A DNA stretch of 64,000 bases from Apostichopus japonicus (taxonomy: Eukaryota > Echinodermata > Holothuroidea > Aspidochirotida > Stichopodidae): assembly GCF_037975245.1 (NCBI RefSeq), contig NC_092569.1, positions 23,818,168 to 23,882,167 on the forward strand. The letters run 5' to 3'. The position numbers were made by a program, and so were the translations under genes. Positions 48,720 through 61,556 of this stretch are shown in pieces. How positions within the stretch are numbered: the stretch's first letter is position 1; every line of letters begins with the position of its first letter. Under the pieces are notes generated by a model that was not told the origin of the DNA, did not search any database, and saw only the letters and a program-made list of their open reading frames with translations.

Positions 48720-49335
48720 TTATTTATTTATTTATTTATTTATATGTTAGACAAGGAAGAGAGGAAACAAACTTCGAACAGTATAGAATATACCATCACA
48801 GTGAAATTACAGGTTTGTTGTTTGTTTAAGAAACATATTACCACAGTAATATGCAATTATATCATAACATGAACGAATGACTGAAATAACATATCGTTTA
48901 ATATGTCATTATTGTACCATATCTGTGGTGTGTGATATGTAGTCAGAGTTGTGTTCTGATGTGTCACGGTTACCAAGCAGTGAGTACACATGTGATACAA
49001 ATACTGTATCAATCGTTACACTCGCGTCTCACAAGGTCTCATTGCGTGAAACTTTCTTCTTTAAATTCACAGTTCAATTTAGCGAAGGCGGCATAGCTTT
49101 AAGCTATCATCTGAACACTTTCTTCAGCACCAGCGACAGAAACAACAGAGAAAGTCCCCAAGATTGTCTGCAGGAAGCGTATGGTGGCTGGTGGTTCAAG
49201 GGCTGCGGGAAATCGAACCTGAATGGTGACTATCGGTACTCGTTTCAAAGTACTAAAAGTATCAACTGGTTTGATCTCCCTGGAAGCTGGTATAAGATTA
49301 TGTACACGGAGATGAAGATTCGTCCTGCAGTGTAG
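43175..49335 (+). CDS. Secreted FREP with Ser/Thr stalk, TILa/EGF-like module and fibrinogen C domain, five exons
   Basis: Exons: 43175-43244 (signal peptide, [20 protein letters not shown]), 44566-45014 (149-codon Ser/Thr-rich stalk), 45706-46017 (cysteine-rich TILa/EGF-like module and FReD start), 47722-47986 and 49073-49335. Donors are GTAAGA, GTGAGA, GTAAGT and GTTCGT; phases 1, 0, 0, 1 all agree; total 452 residues. The stalk ([20 protein letters not shown] and similar) would be heavily O-glycosylated. The EGF part reads [20 protein letters not shown]. The FReD has [32 protein letters not shown] and [18 protein letters not shown]. The calcium loop reads SDRNNRES, so acidic residues of the usual DRDND are lost and metal binding is doubtful. 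Its role is probably secreted recognition or adhesion. The third exon is followed by an array of donor-site copies. AATAAA lies at 49481. Confidence 0.85.
43596..43693. repeat. (TTA)n microsatellite
   Basis: TTA repeats with a short ATC interruption near 43668-43680. It lies in intron 1 of the plus-strand FREP gene. The poly-Asn frame on the minus strand is a by-product. Confidence 0.95.
46018..46830 (+). repeat. 77-bp tandem array of exon-end/splice-donor copies
   Basis: Each unit holds a copy of the last 27 nt of the preceding exon (AATATGACTGACGGAGGAGG then ATGGACG, encoding NMTDGGGWT), the GTAAGT donor, and about 44 nt of intron (CTAGTATGACATCCTATAGT ...). Donor-like sites start at 46018, 46095, 46172, 46252, 46329, 46406, 46483, 46560, 46640, 46713 and 46790. 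Spacings are mostly 77, with 80, 80 and 73. Most keep GTAAGT; others read GTAATT, GTTAGT and GTGAGT. Two further diverged copies flank a (TA)n tract at 47144-47260. Confidence 0.95.
47078..47142. repeat. (TA)n microsatellite between diverged donor-repeat copies
   Basis: A pure TA tract with copies of the 77-bp unit on either side, so it expanded inside the array's own TATATTGTATATG portion. Confidence 0.95.
48577..48745. repeat. (TA)n and (TTTA)n microsatellite
   Basis: TA repeats with scattered C, A and G interruptions, passing into seven TTTA units near 48716-48743. It lies in the last intron of the plus-strand FREP gene. Confidence 0.95.
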
Positions 49336-49480
49336 ATATTATATGAGTTTGTCGTGTCTAATTGGATCCATTAGACACAGTCAAACGACACTGTACGACA
49401 CATACGAACATTCAGCTTTGGAATTCAGATTTACAATCCGTAAATAGAGGAAACAAATTCCTATAGTTTAAAAGCAAAAG

Positions 49481-49486
49481 AATAAA
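49481..49486 (+). terminator. Polyadenylation signal of the FREP gene at 43175-49335
   Basis: AATAAA, 146 nt after the stop codon, in an AT-rich 3' flank. Confidence 0.65.
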
Positions 49487-51678
49487 GGATTATCATTCGT
49501 TACATATTATTCGTGTTGATAGTTGTTACAATTGTGATTTTTATCATAGTTAATGTTTAAACCCACCAATTAACTTTTATTCATGTTATTACTATGAAGT
49601 ACCAGGACAGTAGTCGAGTGTATCACATCCGAGTCAAGTCTGGGTCCAACGCAGGGCAGTTCTGAGCCTCGGGCACCCTCGAGGACGCCAACCCCAAGAT
49701 AGCAAAACTACCACTCTATTACGACATCATATAGCTGATGCTGCTCTTCCTATTGTAACAATCTACTCGGGGAGGAGGGGTTCGTCTCGAGAGACAGGAG
49801 ACACGCTACGTCTTCGTAATAAGTGTCACTTTCTGATACTGAAAAGTGTCCTTTGGCAATTATAGTGAAATAGTGGAACACTGAAAAGTGCACAAAGTAA
49901 TTTCGCATTGTCAGGAAGCTTTTCGATTTTGTTTGTCCCTCAAACCAATATGACATGCCTCGTTGCTCCTTGAGATCCCCCTCTCCCCCCCCCCCCCCAA
50001 AGTTCATCTCTAATTTGCCTTTGACATGGGTAAAGCTTTCTATCTACTTCATCAGTTATGAAAAGTCAGATTTATAATTATATGGAAACATTCAGGTGTC
50101 ATGAAAAGGTATACCATATTAATTTTAAGACTAATATTTGATAAACACAGTATGGATTCTTGGTACGTAGTGTAGGATGGGAGTGGGAGAGGGGAATTAA
50201 CTGGTGTAATTGTTATGACGCAACCGAATCCATAAGCCAATCACATGCACGAATCAAAGATGATTTAACTTGTGTAATTAAAGTTACACCTAAACCTCTT
50301 TACGTTAGCTGTGTGTCTATTCATATTGTATGTACCATATCAAATGTTAATATATTTGTGCACCACCACTTATAAGTCATCCTCAAATGTATGTCATCAT
50401 GTTCCACAATATTTCTGTTGATTTAGTTTATCTTTGTCATTTGCACTAAACCTAGTAGACCGTGGATGCGGTGGGGAGAGATGGGGGAGAGGTAAGGCAA
50501 GGGTGAGGCAGAGGTGGGCAAAGGTGGGGCAGAGGTGGGGCAGAGGTGAGGCAGAGGTTGAGGTGGATTATATAAGACTATAAGCCATATTATGCTGGAT
50601 GCAAAACATACATTTTCGGAAGCGGGACTGCATATATAAGTACGTTTTCGACACGAAGAATCTAGATGTACTTAACACATCTCTCTCTCTCTCTCTCCAC
50701 CTTCCGCTCTCTATATGTCTCCCTCTCTCTCCTCTTAATCCCCCTCATGCGAGTATTGATCAGACGCTGCTATCATTTAATATGGTTTAAACTATTGCTG
50801 CACTTCACACACTGTAATTGCAATGCGCTTAAGCTGTTAACTCTTGGTAGGCCTTCATGGCAGTGTGGACGTTTGTTGATGTAAGTAATGTAAAAATAAA
50901 TGATATATGTGCACCTACGCTCAATTACGTTACATATTGTGTGTCATTTTTATTAAAGGAATTCATCCAAACCTCTTCCAATTCTGGTTCTCCCAATACC
51001 ACAAAAATGAAAAAGCATAAATAAATAAGACAAGGTCTCATAATTCCTTCGGTATTAAGTCAAATTGGTCACAGTCGGTATTTATTTCACAAATCTAAAT
51101 GGCAATAGTTACATTAGTATACTAGAATCAATTTGATATGATTAAATATTTGAGATTAAGAAATTCCATTTCCCTAAACGTCAACGAAAATGAAATGCCA
51201 TCAATATATTTTTTTTCTGTTCATCCGTGCACATCAAATATTCCTTCTGTTATCAAATAACAAATGTACCTTGTGGTAACAAAAAGCACATTTTTTTTTC
51301 AATTTTTAGAAACTGAATTTTCTCTTTAAATATTCATTGTCTTCCTTTCTGAAACATTCATATTAGTAAGCAAAACAAAAGACACTGATCTTTGTGATTT
51401 ATTTTGATGAATTAGACAAACATGGTAAAAACGTTCCCTTTATCTTTTGAAAAACATTCCACATACTGGAATGTTTGGAACGGCTATAGCAGAGCCCCAG
51501 TTTTGGTTACCTTTTTAAGACAACTAGTTTGTGGTGTATTATTTTAAAATCAAATTCAGATACCTCACTTATGCTCGGCGATGTTTGTGCCCCTCCTGAT
51601 TGAGCAATTTTTACCTCCCTCTTAAACACATGTGATTCGTGGACGAAGGTCCAGTGATCCACCCTCTATTTCCACTTT
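49487..51678. other. Intergenic sequence, no recognised gene
   Basis: It contains a C-run (49984-49999) and a purine minisatellite at about 50469-50568, followed by a CT-rich tract near 50681-50735. I found no FReD exon, signal peptide or conserved frame. Confidence 0.35.
50469..50568. repeat. Purine-rich minisatellite, GAGGTGGGGCA units
   Basis: About nine imperfect 10-11 bp units of GAGGTGGGGCA type, strongly G-rich on the plus strand and possibly quadruplex-forming. Confidence 0.8.
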
Positions 51679-51921
51679 TGTTTGTATGTATGTCCTGTAG
51701 ATCCTCCTGCAAGCAGGAACTCGCGAAGAAGCCATCATTGTCTTATCAAAGCCGCAAGCTGACCGAAGTCAGTCTCTTAGATTCATATTTAACGTCCATG
51801 ATTATGAATTGTCAATTGTCAACAACTCTGTAACTGGACGACATACATTAATCTTGGAGTGACTCGAACCGGGGACCTTATCATTGGAAGGCACCGGCGT
51901 TGACCACTGAGCTAACACTCC
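51679..51921 (-). repeat. tRNA-derived SINE, copy 3 (most complete)
   Basis: On the minus strand it starts GGAGTGTTAGCTCAGTGG. The A box TAGCTCAGTGG is at 51904-51914 and the B box GGTTCGAGTCA at 51860-51870. The head ends CACTCC, which pairs with the starting GGAGTG. A body of about 180 bp shared with copies 1 and 2 follows. This is a pol III-promoter head on a unique tail, the standard SINE layout. Confidence 0.8.
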
Positions 51922-52523
51922 TTTTTTCACGAAATTAACAATAAAAATCCATCAACTTATCACAAATAAATCTGTTTTTCATGACAACAACTACAAATTG
52001 CATAAAACTGATGAGCTTATGGATAGTTTAGTTTCCTATAGTTATAAATTTGTTCGAAAAAATGGTAGTCATTGGAAATTTAATGTCACAAATACAGATA
52101 AATATTCATAAATCGTATTATTATGGCATCTCACATTTCTTCTACTGCGAGTGACCAGCGAAGAGCAAACTATTTTCTTGCAAAGAAGACAATCAGAGAT
52201 GTTCCTAATTTTATTCTTCTTGCAATAGCAGACATTCAGAAATGTTCCTTTTTTTTATTTTCCCGAAATTTATGAAACGCATCCTTTGTTCAACAAACAC
52301 AAATGAAAAACTTGAATGGTAAAAGCGTTGTAACGGATTACTCAGTCATTTTGTAATATAGTTGTAGCTTAGGCATTTAGCAAGATCTCCAAAGGACTAG
52401 CATAATTCCTTGAACTGTTGAGGCGTTCAACTGTCAAATTTCAGTTTACTTGGAAGAGTTTGATAGTCTTCTGTTCAACTAGGCTATATGTTATAACTAC
52501 CACTGGTTAACGAATGCGCTATA

Positions 52524-52677
52524 GTCAGGTGGCTTAGCAAATTTAACGTTACCGGCCGGACAAAAGTACCAAATTTGGCATGGAGTTTCTTTTAGACCTA
52601 ACTATTGATTTCATCCGTGGAACCCACTTAATCGGTTCCGATATTTCAAGATGAAAATTGTTGCTAAGCCACCTGAC
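52524..52677. mobile_element. 154-bp MITE with 17-bp TIRs and TA duplication
   Basis: GTCAGGTGGCTTAGCAA at the left is repeated exactly in inverse at the right end, and TA flanks each side (52522-52523 and 52678-52679). There is no coding capacity. TA duplication fits a Tc1/mariner-type transposase as the mobiliser. Confidence 0.75.
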
Positions 52678-53127
52678 TACTAGGCTACAGACTATAGACA
52701 ATAGAATAGCATAAAGCAAGACCAGACTTTTGAAGATTGTGGGCATGTGAGTATTCCTGAAAATACCCGGATTTACTTAAGTTTTTATTTTCAGGTCTAC
52801 ATACTTGTAGGTACAGTATTCCTAATATGAGTTATGTAAAGACCTTCTTTCATTATCAGCTTTTTGTGGCTCATAAACATTTTGACATTCAAAAATATGG
52901 AATTGTGAACCTCTGATTTGACTGTTTGACTAATTACAGGAGGTTAACAGCTTTATTATTTTTCGATACAAATAAAAGATAGTATGGGGAGGGCATTTTA
53001 GCTGCTCTATCCGAAATTGTTTCAAAGCATAGAATACCAAGGTGTCTATAGAATATCGCTGGAAAGGACATTGACCTTCAGTATATTGTATGTATCATAT
53101 GCTTTGTCAGTACAGTGTCCTCAGAAC

Positions 53128-53440
53128 ATGAAAGTTACATTACATCATGTTGCCTAGCAACATTATACAGTCTCTCCTCCCACCATAATGGATTACAATA
53201 ATAATATAATATTCAATTTTTATATAGCGCTTAATACCAGCAATATAGGTCTCAGAGCGCTTTACAGACGTTATATTACGAAATATTATGAAAGTTACAT
53301 TACATCATGTTGCCTATCAACAACATACGGTTTCTATTCCCACCATAATGGATAAGAAAAATAATAATAGTTAATTTTTATATAGCGCTTTATACCAGCA
53401 AAAGGTCTCAAAGCGCTCTACAGACGTTATATTATCCCTG
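53128..53440. repeat. 160-bp tandem duplication with TTTATATAGCGCTT motif
   Basis: ATGAAAGTTACATTACATCA begins units at 53128 and 53288. Each unit ends with TTTTTATATAGCGCTT and CTCA-AGCGCT-TACAGACG, an internal inverted pair (AGCGCTT/AAAGCGCT). The same phrase is, from memory, common in marine invertebrate repeats. Confidence 0.8.
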
Positions 53441-56400
53441 GTCAATGATAATTTGTCCCAGAGACAATCCCTCTAGTCGGCTGCAGTTTTATACTACGCA
53501 TAATGAAAATTTATCTCACATGTACCCATTTAACCCCTGGATGTGTTTTGTGTTTGGTGAAAGAAAGAGAAAGATTCTACAAGGTCTTTGCCATTATCAC
53601 AAACATTGATCGGTAATATGTCTACAATAGATGAGCTGTATGCTGTACATTATCACCAATGAACCTCATAAAGACGATCTAGTCAATATGATATATATAA
53701 GACTCTTCTTAAAAATATTGAATGTTAAGAATGAAGCAATCACTATTTTCTAAGGCTTCGAACAGAATTTAGAAACGTAGAGCACCGGTTCTTATTAATC
53801 TAAAACTTACCAATAACGCTTTACAAATACACCTAACCCGCCATAGTAGGATAGTACTATATTATAGATTAGTGCAACAGTACAGTCTGTCTGCAAGCAA
53901 TTCATATGACCCACAAATGCATACAATGGTTTGCCAAGCCTTAATAATATCAACGAACAGTTAGATACAGTTGCCATGGTATTAGGAGAGTCCCAACTTT
54001 GATTGATAAAAATGATAATATGACGCACAGTTCGTAGGCTATTGTCTTGCATGTGATTTTGTTAAGGAGTGTCACACTGGATATTAAAATCAGCTCATTT
54101 GCATTTGGGCCTACGTATTGGCTTACGATTACGCGCATGAGTAATTACTACTTCAAAGAACACTGCCCCTGATTTGCGGTCACCAGTCTTCTGGAAACTA
54201 GGAAGCTCAGAGCCGCGAACGAAAGGCCAGGGGCGCGATTGATTACGTCATAACAAACAACCCTGGAGGGAACGGGGATTTCCCGACAAACTATTGCAAA
54301 ATTAGACATGCAAGCTCAAACAATTCAGCGTAACATATGGCTTCTTAAGATATTAATATACTACGCAATTTTAGTTACAATATCAAGACATAAAAACATA
54401 TATATATATTTAACACAGAAGATAGCTCTATATACTGTCATCATTACGTAACGAAGATTTATGATGTGATTGTAATAAAAAAAAATAACTACTATAATAA
54501 TATCATGAGAGACAACATAAAGATAATGAAATAATAATCATGATATCAAGTGGCGGATTTCAATTGGTCATATTATGTAGCCCATAATAATTTACTCATA
54601 GAGGGTATTTGCGAGGGCGATATGGGGAACGAAGGTGGTGGGATAGGGGAGATGAAGGATTTCGTAGAGGATGAGAGACCTAATTTGTGGGATTGCAAAC
54701 GTTAAAATATGTAATATAAAACGGTCTTGTCTCATTGGGTGGACAAGTTACTATGTATGGATCTAGACAATAAGAGAAGAAAGGTTACATACCATGTTAT
54801 TCATAATGAATGTACAATATGCTGCAAAAATTATTGCGGGCAAATATAATACAAAATCTGGTCGCAAGAACGATGATGGATTGCATGGACGCCATCATTA
54901 TGTTGTGCAATGCTTTTATAATGGAAATGTGACACTTGTGGATTTTTTGTTGTTGCTTAGTTGACAATGTAGTTTAAGAACTGCCAACATGTTCAGTCTT
55001 GTCAGAATAGTGTCTCTCTAGGTGTAAAATTTCAGTTTACAGTACCAATGCATACAGTTTTAATCTCAATTTTATGGTGATGGTGATTTGATTCAAGTGT
55101 ATCAAACCTATAAAAGACCATATCGATTCGATTAAACATGTTGTCATCAAAATCTGACCCATCCCTATGTAGCAATGGAAAATAAATATTTACATAATTA
55201 AGCTGTAACGGAAGGGGAGGGTGGGTGGGAGTCAACTTCTAAATTGTTAACGACTGATTTAGGTAGGGGCATGAACTTTACGAATTGGAAGTTTTTTGGA
55301 CACATACATTTCCATACACATACACGAGACACATACACATATCCACTGTTGGCCAAAATAATTCCCCAGCATTTTCTAGAGTATGAATGTCGATCCGTAG
55401 CGGTGGTAATTTTTCTACGGAGGAGAGTAAAAATCATTGTTACTGGACTCCTCATTTCCCTCGACTGATGGGAGATTGTGGCCTTCTACCCTCCCCCGCC
55501 CCCCCCCCCTCTCACCTCTACTCACGCCACTGATTTAGACATAATCAAATTCGACCATCGCAATACACCTTAAATAAATTTAAAATTAACAGCTTCTGAC
55601 AAAACCTTCCAATCTGTAAGTATAGACTGTATTTGATAAAATCAGGCTTATACTTAGAGCAAAACCTATAATACCCACTGAATCGGACAAATTAAACTGC
55701 AGCGTTGGTATAAACAAACAAAATATAAAAAAATCTACTTCGGAAAGCAGAAATGTTGACTGATTTTCATTTAAAAATATACAAAGGACAGCAAAATACA
55801 GGCCTGCTATAAAAAAAAATTAAATATAATATCCCTTTTAAGATAGTATTAAATATGAAACGTTGAATTTATATTAAAACAGGTGTATCGGAAATGTATC
55901 ATTCATTTGTGAAACATGTTCTATACAAATATGATTACCATGGCAACATCCTAACTTTCTTCAGATCTGGGAATTTAACAGGCAGTGCTTTATTGCATGT
56001 TGAACCTTGATATTATAGCAGGGTTGACTGTTAAATATTTGCTCAAGTCTTGAAAAAACGTCGCATTTGATTTTATTTCACAATAAGAGGTGAAACAGGT
56101 AAATAATACATTAGAATCTCAATGGTACATAAAAAATTGAAGTAGAATTTACAAAATGTAATATCTTTGTTAAATTGTCGGCAAACATGATATGCGACAA
56201 GATGAGAGAAAGGTGTCTGTTTAGATAGATGGAAACAAAATTTAAAGACCGGAAAAGTGTTGTTCGCTTTCTAAGAAAATCCATTTTTTTTTTTTTTGTA
56301 ACGCCAATATCTTCAAGTCATTAGTCAATATGTCACAAAGGTGTACTTTTTACAAATACAAGTGAAACTGTAACAAGGTCTCTACAGTGCATCTAAGCCT

Positions 56401-57447
56401 ATGACCACAGACGGTCGATACAGTCATTATATGCCACCGACGTTATTGTCGGGAAATATGCTAGAATATCAAATAATGGTCATTCATGTTCTAACATCAA
56501 AAAGCATTTGTTTCCGTTTTAGACATTTATAATTGTCCAATTGAACCCTCCTCTATACCAGTCCATTTCAGAAATATTTTGAAACGCCAGAACCGCAGAA
56601 AAAGCATTACTTTCGATAAGTTTTAGCATCATGCTAAAATTTGGGGGCAATACGGATGATCTTTCAATATCAATATGACATCTAATAGAGAGATACGGAT
56701 TACCATGCATTAATGCATGCACTTACACTGAACAACAAATGGTATTAATGTTCGTTTTATCAGAAGCGTTTCAAACTTCAGATCGAGGTAACAGAAATGT
56801 TGTCCTATACTACATTTTTCCGTGTGGTCTGTGCCACTGAGCTTGTCGTCTGTCCATGTTCTGAATCTCGTTATTATTCATCAAATCCTTAAATAACCTG
56901 TTGAATAAACATATAATGGTCTGTCCATAGATATATCGCTACGATATATTCATAAGAAATATTATTGTATGCAAAGGATATATGGGTAGCTATTGTATTC
57001 TTTCAGTCATGGAAATGGAACATTCTAAATGGATGTATCCTTTCATTTCAGCCTAACTGTGATAATAAGCTGTAGCAAACTCCACACTAGAGCTACTTTA
57101 CTACAAACTCAATATTAAGGAAGGCCTATATAGGGGTAGAGTTACGGGGAGAGGTAGAGGTAGAGGGACTGATGATGCCGAGTTGGCAAAGAGAAAGAGT
57201 AAAGGAGGGGGAAAATTGTAACTGGTCCAAATATAGCCTAATAGAGTCACGACTAAAAGTCGGCCTTCTCTATATATAACATGGTTGTATTCCACAGTAA
57301 AGAACATTCGCAAAATACGAATATCTAATAATGCCGACTTCATATTTCACAATCATGCCTGATGAGCGGCTAGGGTCAGGAGAGGGTCAAGCAGCCTCGG
57401 ATCGCGGGGCCGATTTTGGAGAAGGGGATCAGTGAATAATTTATCGG
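53441..57447. other. Intergenic sequence, no recognised gene
   Basis: AT-rich sequence with a C-run at 55493-55510 and a poly-T at 56285-56298. Short X-box-like motifs occur (see findings). I saw no splice-compatible FREP exon or conserved frame. Confidence 0.35.
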
Positions 57448-57467
57448 TGACGTCATTTACCACGTGG
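57448..57467. promoter_or_regulatory. CRE and E-box pair
   Basis: A perfect palindromic CRE (TGACGTCA, 57448-57455) lies four bases from a palindromic E-box (CCACGTGG, 57460-57467), with ATTGG (inverse CCAAT) just after. The clustering looks promoter-like, but no adjacent gene is recognised. Confidence 0.3.
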
Positions 57468-58200
57468 CCAGATCATTGGACCTACACGTTATCAGACTGT
57501 CGCATTAGTTTTGGAACACAGGAGATTAGCTGACAAAGAAAGCAAAGTGCAAGACGTCGTTAACCCATGAGAGTATGCTGTTGCCATAGTAACATCTTGA
57601 ATTTGGCAACATCAGTCAATATTGAGGATAATACTCCATCTTTGTGCTCAATATTAAAATGACACAAAGGGTATTACTCTCTTCTATAGTTGTCGAAGAT
57701 GGCTTGTTTGGTTACTAATGATATAAAACTGATGAATATAGCCAGAACTGAAGGAGTATTGTGTGTATTTTATTATACACTGTAAATAGTCTAACGAACT
57801 ATATCGATCCATTGATAGCAACGCTGTTATACACTTATACTAGTTATAATGTGTAATGTATGGAACTAAACATTGTACGGTTATGATTAGGCCTAACACA
57901 CATGATGTGCCAGCATAAGACGGACTATCTCGATAGGAATAAATTAATTACATTGTTCATGGAATGAAAAAGGAAAAAACATTAAGAAAAACAGAAAAAA
58001 ATATATAGTTAATGTAGAATTATAAAAACAACAACAAAAAATTATGAAAACAAAACAGACTGGTCAATGGTCAAACGGTCTATCGAAAATAAAGCGCATT
58101 TTAAAAAATAAATATTTCCTTAGAACAGGGTTCGGTACTTGTCATCTTAAGCCTTTGGCATTTGAATAGTCTCACCCGCATCGTCCCTGTGGGTCTACGA

Positions 58201-58619
58201 CGGGGGCAGGCAACATTTTTTTTTTACTTGGGGTCCAAAATTATGTAGTCTGGTATCCCGGCGGGCCGGACCAGCATTAAAACAGGTTTTCCAATGTACA
58301 ACCAATCCACACCCTCACCCTCAGCATATTAACTGCGAAATTTCAGTTACCAAATTTATGAATGAAAACAAAAATGAAATACAAACTCGTCAGAAATGCA
58401 AATTAGTGAAAGTCGGTGCTCCTTCTGAATGCTGGCAAGCTATTTTGATAATAAAATGAGATTACCAACTCATTAATACACTCTAGAGCATTCAAAACCT
58501 AATGCCAGGAAGCGGAAAAGGGGCTTTTATTTTATATTTTATATTTATTTTTTTACTTTTTAGTAAGGTGCCTCTCGCGGGCCATATTTGTCCCTCGGGC
58601 CGAAGGTTACCCGCCACTG
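58201..58619. mobile_element. hAT-like MITE, 419 bp, with perfect 8-bp target duplication
   Basis: The ends CGGGGGCAGGCAAC and, read inversely, CAGTGGCGGGTAAC resemble hAT termini of the CAGGGGTGGGCAAC kind. Inside both ends lie GGGCCGGACC- and GGCCCGCGAG-type motifs. GTCTACGA is duplicated at 58193-58200 and 58620-58627. It has no transposase. Confidence 0.85.
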
Positions 58620-58798
58620 GTCTACGACAACGCCTCTATAGTAACCTCTGTGTAACAAATGCACACGCTTAATAGCATTCTCCACTTAACCTGCCTAACA
58701 GCTTAACGAGAGGAGATAAACCTGAATATGTTTTGCTGATGTATATCATCAAGAGCGAATCTCGACCATAGAAAGGAGGTGGTGTTGCTCTGGGGTTG

Positions 58799-58957
58799 TT
58801 GGGCGCAGCCAGGAGCGCAGACAGGGGCGCAGACAGGGGCACAGCCAGGGCATAGCCAGGGTTGCAGCCAGGGTTGCAGCGTGGGGCGCAGTCAGGGGTG
58901 CAGCCAGGGGCGCAGCCAGGGGCACAGCCGGGGGCGCAGCCAGGGGCGCAGCCACGC
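58799..58957. repeat. 12-bp minisatellite (GGGGCGCAGCCA)n
   Basis: About 13 units with C/T and G/A variants. Because the unit is a multiple of three and lacks stops, all frames stay open and give Cys-Ala-Pro-Gly or Ala-rich peptides; these are not evidence of genes. Confidence 0.92.
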
Positions 58958-59452
58958 ATACTTCCTAGTGTACAGTAATAATAATAACAACAGCAAATGA
59001 AACGAAACACACAGTTGGCATCAGAATAATTATCATAAACTTTGAAATTTTATGGTCAAGCAAATTCTCTAGATGAAGTCAAATGAACTCTCTCTCTCTC
59101 TATTTCCATTAGATAGAGCAGCGGTTTATATTTTTTCTCAATGATAGGCCTACGTAACGCATATACCTACAATCAACATTAGAGGGACACTGAAATATGG
59201 ACAAACTATAAACAAATCTTAGTCGGTAGTAAATTTATAATTATAAGAAACAACGATAAACAATACAGTCTAACACTTTTCATAGATTCTAATTCATTTT
59301 TCATCACGATTTTAAGTTTTAGAGCAGCGGTTAATTTGTTAATTAATCTGTGGGGCAAACGACCCCTGGATGTGTCCATGGCCGGAATCCAGGGTGCGTG
59401 CGAAGCAACAGAAATTAACAACTATATTTATGAGCAAATCATTCGTCTACAG

Positions 59453-60000
59453 CAGGGGTTCCCTAACTGGGGTGCATGAACCTGCAGGGGGTGTGTGAGT
59501 CCATCTAAGGGGGGTTCGTGAGACGTTTCTGTAAGTCAAAACTAGAGTACTTTTTGTTGAACTAAAATCTGATAAATCATATAATTTAGTAATGAACAAA
59601 AGTCGTACCTATCGACAAACTTTTCGCGTTCCAGACGCATATGTTGCCATAGCAGTACCGTACCGTGCATGTGATAAATAACTGAATTTTGAAACAGACA
59701 CAGGCCGCATGACTTTGGTGAAGTTGGTGTACGCATGGCAGTACGTCGTGAAGATAAAGAGTTGAGAAAGTAACTGAAAAGTTGGCCAAAGAAAATATTA
59801 TTATTTTGGAAATTCCAGATGACCTCCATTTTGCCCGACACAAAGCAAAGTTGACTTTAGCATAAATTATTGGTTGAAAATTGTTGTTGAGTGACAATAA
59901 TGACTCAAATCGTGTCTCGAAAAGTTGGGGGTTCGTGGAGAACTCTGACATCCACAGGGGGTTCGTGGGGGGGGGGGGGGGTAAAGTTAGGGAATCCCTG
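59453..60000. mobile_element. hAT-like MITE, 548 bp, with perfect 8-bp target duplication
   Basis: The left end CAGGGGTTCCCTAACT and the inverse of the right end, CAGGGATTCCCTAACT, differ at one base and match the hAT terminal pattern. GTCTACAG is duplicated at 59445-59452 and 60001-60008, with the central TA preferred by hAT transposases. A G-run lies near the right end. Confidence 0.9.
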
Positions 60001-60863
60001 GTCTACAGCCTCTAAGAGAGGTTGCAAATACATTGTTTATTTCCTAAGGGCGCGCACATTGAAAAAAATGTTAAGTTACATCGTTTAAGATGGCAATAAT
60101 AAGACTGTTAGTAGATAAGGCCTTCAAACTTGGAATCTTATAAACGATCTATTTAAATGCATAAATATATGCATTCAACATGTTTCATACCATTGTTGCT
60201 ATGTTCACGTTTAAACTCTGCTATACCGACATTTCTCACATTAAGTGAGTTGAGATCATACTGAAAATTCACTAAAAGCAGTTGCTTGCAGGTCATAAAA
60301 TTGTATACTGTTTCTTCATTTTGCACTGCATGTGTGTTCCCCCCCCCCCCCCCTCCCCCAATCCCTTCCCTTCATTTTACTGTTAAGAACAAAATTATTA
60401 ATAACTCGAAAACCATCGTTAAATATGCAAATCATGCTTGGTTGCATATAGGCGGTCTGGTATACACCGTTACGTTATTATCAATGTAACTAATTACTGT
60501 TGCCATTGGGAGATTTATCGTTTCATGTGAACAATTACTGATTAATTTTTCTGCTATCGAGACTCATGTGATATTTAATAATCAGCTATATCTTCCTTGT
60601 CTACGTCACTAAAGGAAACTTTCATCGATTGGCTTTTTAATGGACGAACGTGATTTCGCAAGATATCAGTTAATCGTTCGGTTTAAATCAAATGTGTTAC
60701 TCGTCTGAGCGTTTATTCTCTAGACGACGTTAAAATCATTTCGGTTCTTGATCTACTTGGATCCGTCGAATTTCATTTTATATTGTAAAGAATTGATCAA
60801 TACATATATATAGAAAGCAAAATTAATTTGATTTATAACACGCTAAATATTGCACTGAAAAGA

Positions 60864-60942
60864 ATGAAAATGGAGCTTCGTACAACCATCATAACCATCG
60901 CAATATTGATGATCAATATGGCAAATGTGACTCTGACCAAAG
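60864..60942 (+). CDS. Signal-peptide exon of a further FREP-type gene running past the window
   Basis: ATG at 60864, or the in-frame ATG at 60870, begins a hydrophobic signal peptide (ELRTTIITIAILMINMANVT) ending LTK, then a GTAAGC donor in phase 1. Length, ending (AAAG before GT) and phase match the signal exon at 43175-43244. I therefore infer a gene of the stalk-EGF-FReD type whose other exons lie right of 64000. Nothing in 60943-64000 reads as its second exon. Confidence 0.6.
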
Positions 60943-61556
60943 GTAAGCCTATTTTGAGCTTGTACGTTAATGTTCCTCTCTAAAGAATAACTCCTTTTAA
61001 AATGTATGATATTAACTATTTTACGTTGTTATGTGTTCGCAACAAAATCCTTGCATATTCAGTATAATGTAGTGTTACCATGATAGCAATCTCCATGTAT
61101 CCTTTGGACCTTGTAGAAACTAGTATTTCATTACGAAACAAATCACGTTATTTTAAGTTGTTGTCTTTCTTAATTGATTAAATGATTAATTGATAGGATA
61201 GTATACTTCAGTACACGCTCGTCAGTGTCCTATTGTTAACAACTCACATTCAGTTTAAAATGATTTAATATGGTGAACACATAATAATCGAAAATACATC
61301 CTTTAGTTGAAATGTTGAGTCATATTTGATGTTTTCATAGCAGATTATGTAGACCATCAACTTGATTATACAAAATGTCATATCAAATTAATGAAGTCAA
61401 ACCTAAACATTGTAAAGTTTGAAATGTTATGGTTATCACTGCCTTTCAATTATTATTCACTTATTATTATTCTTGAGTTGGAAGAAATTAATTTTATCAA
61501 CATTAATGAATGACATTGCTCTGTGAATAATATTACTTAGTGCGTTTCCTTACAAA

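Noticed and set aside
58669-59010. Cys-Ala-Pro-Gly repeat frame on the minus strand
   Set aside because: A 12-bp minisatellite keeps every frame open on both strands; no start context, splice signal or homology supports a protein.
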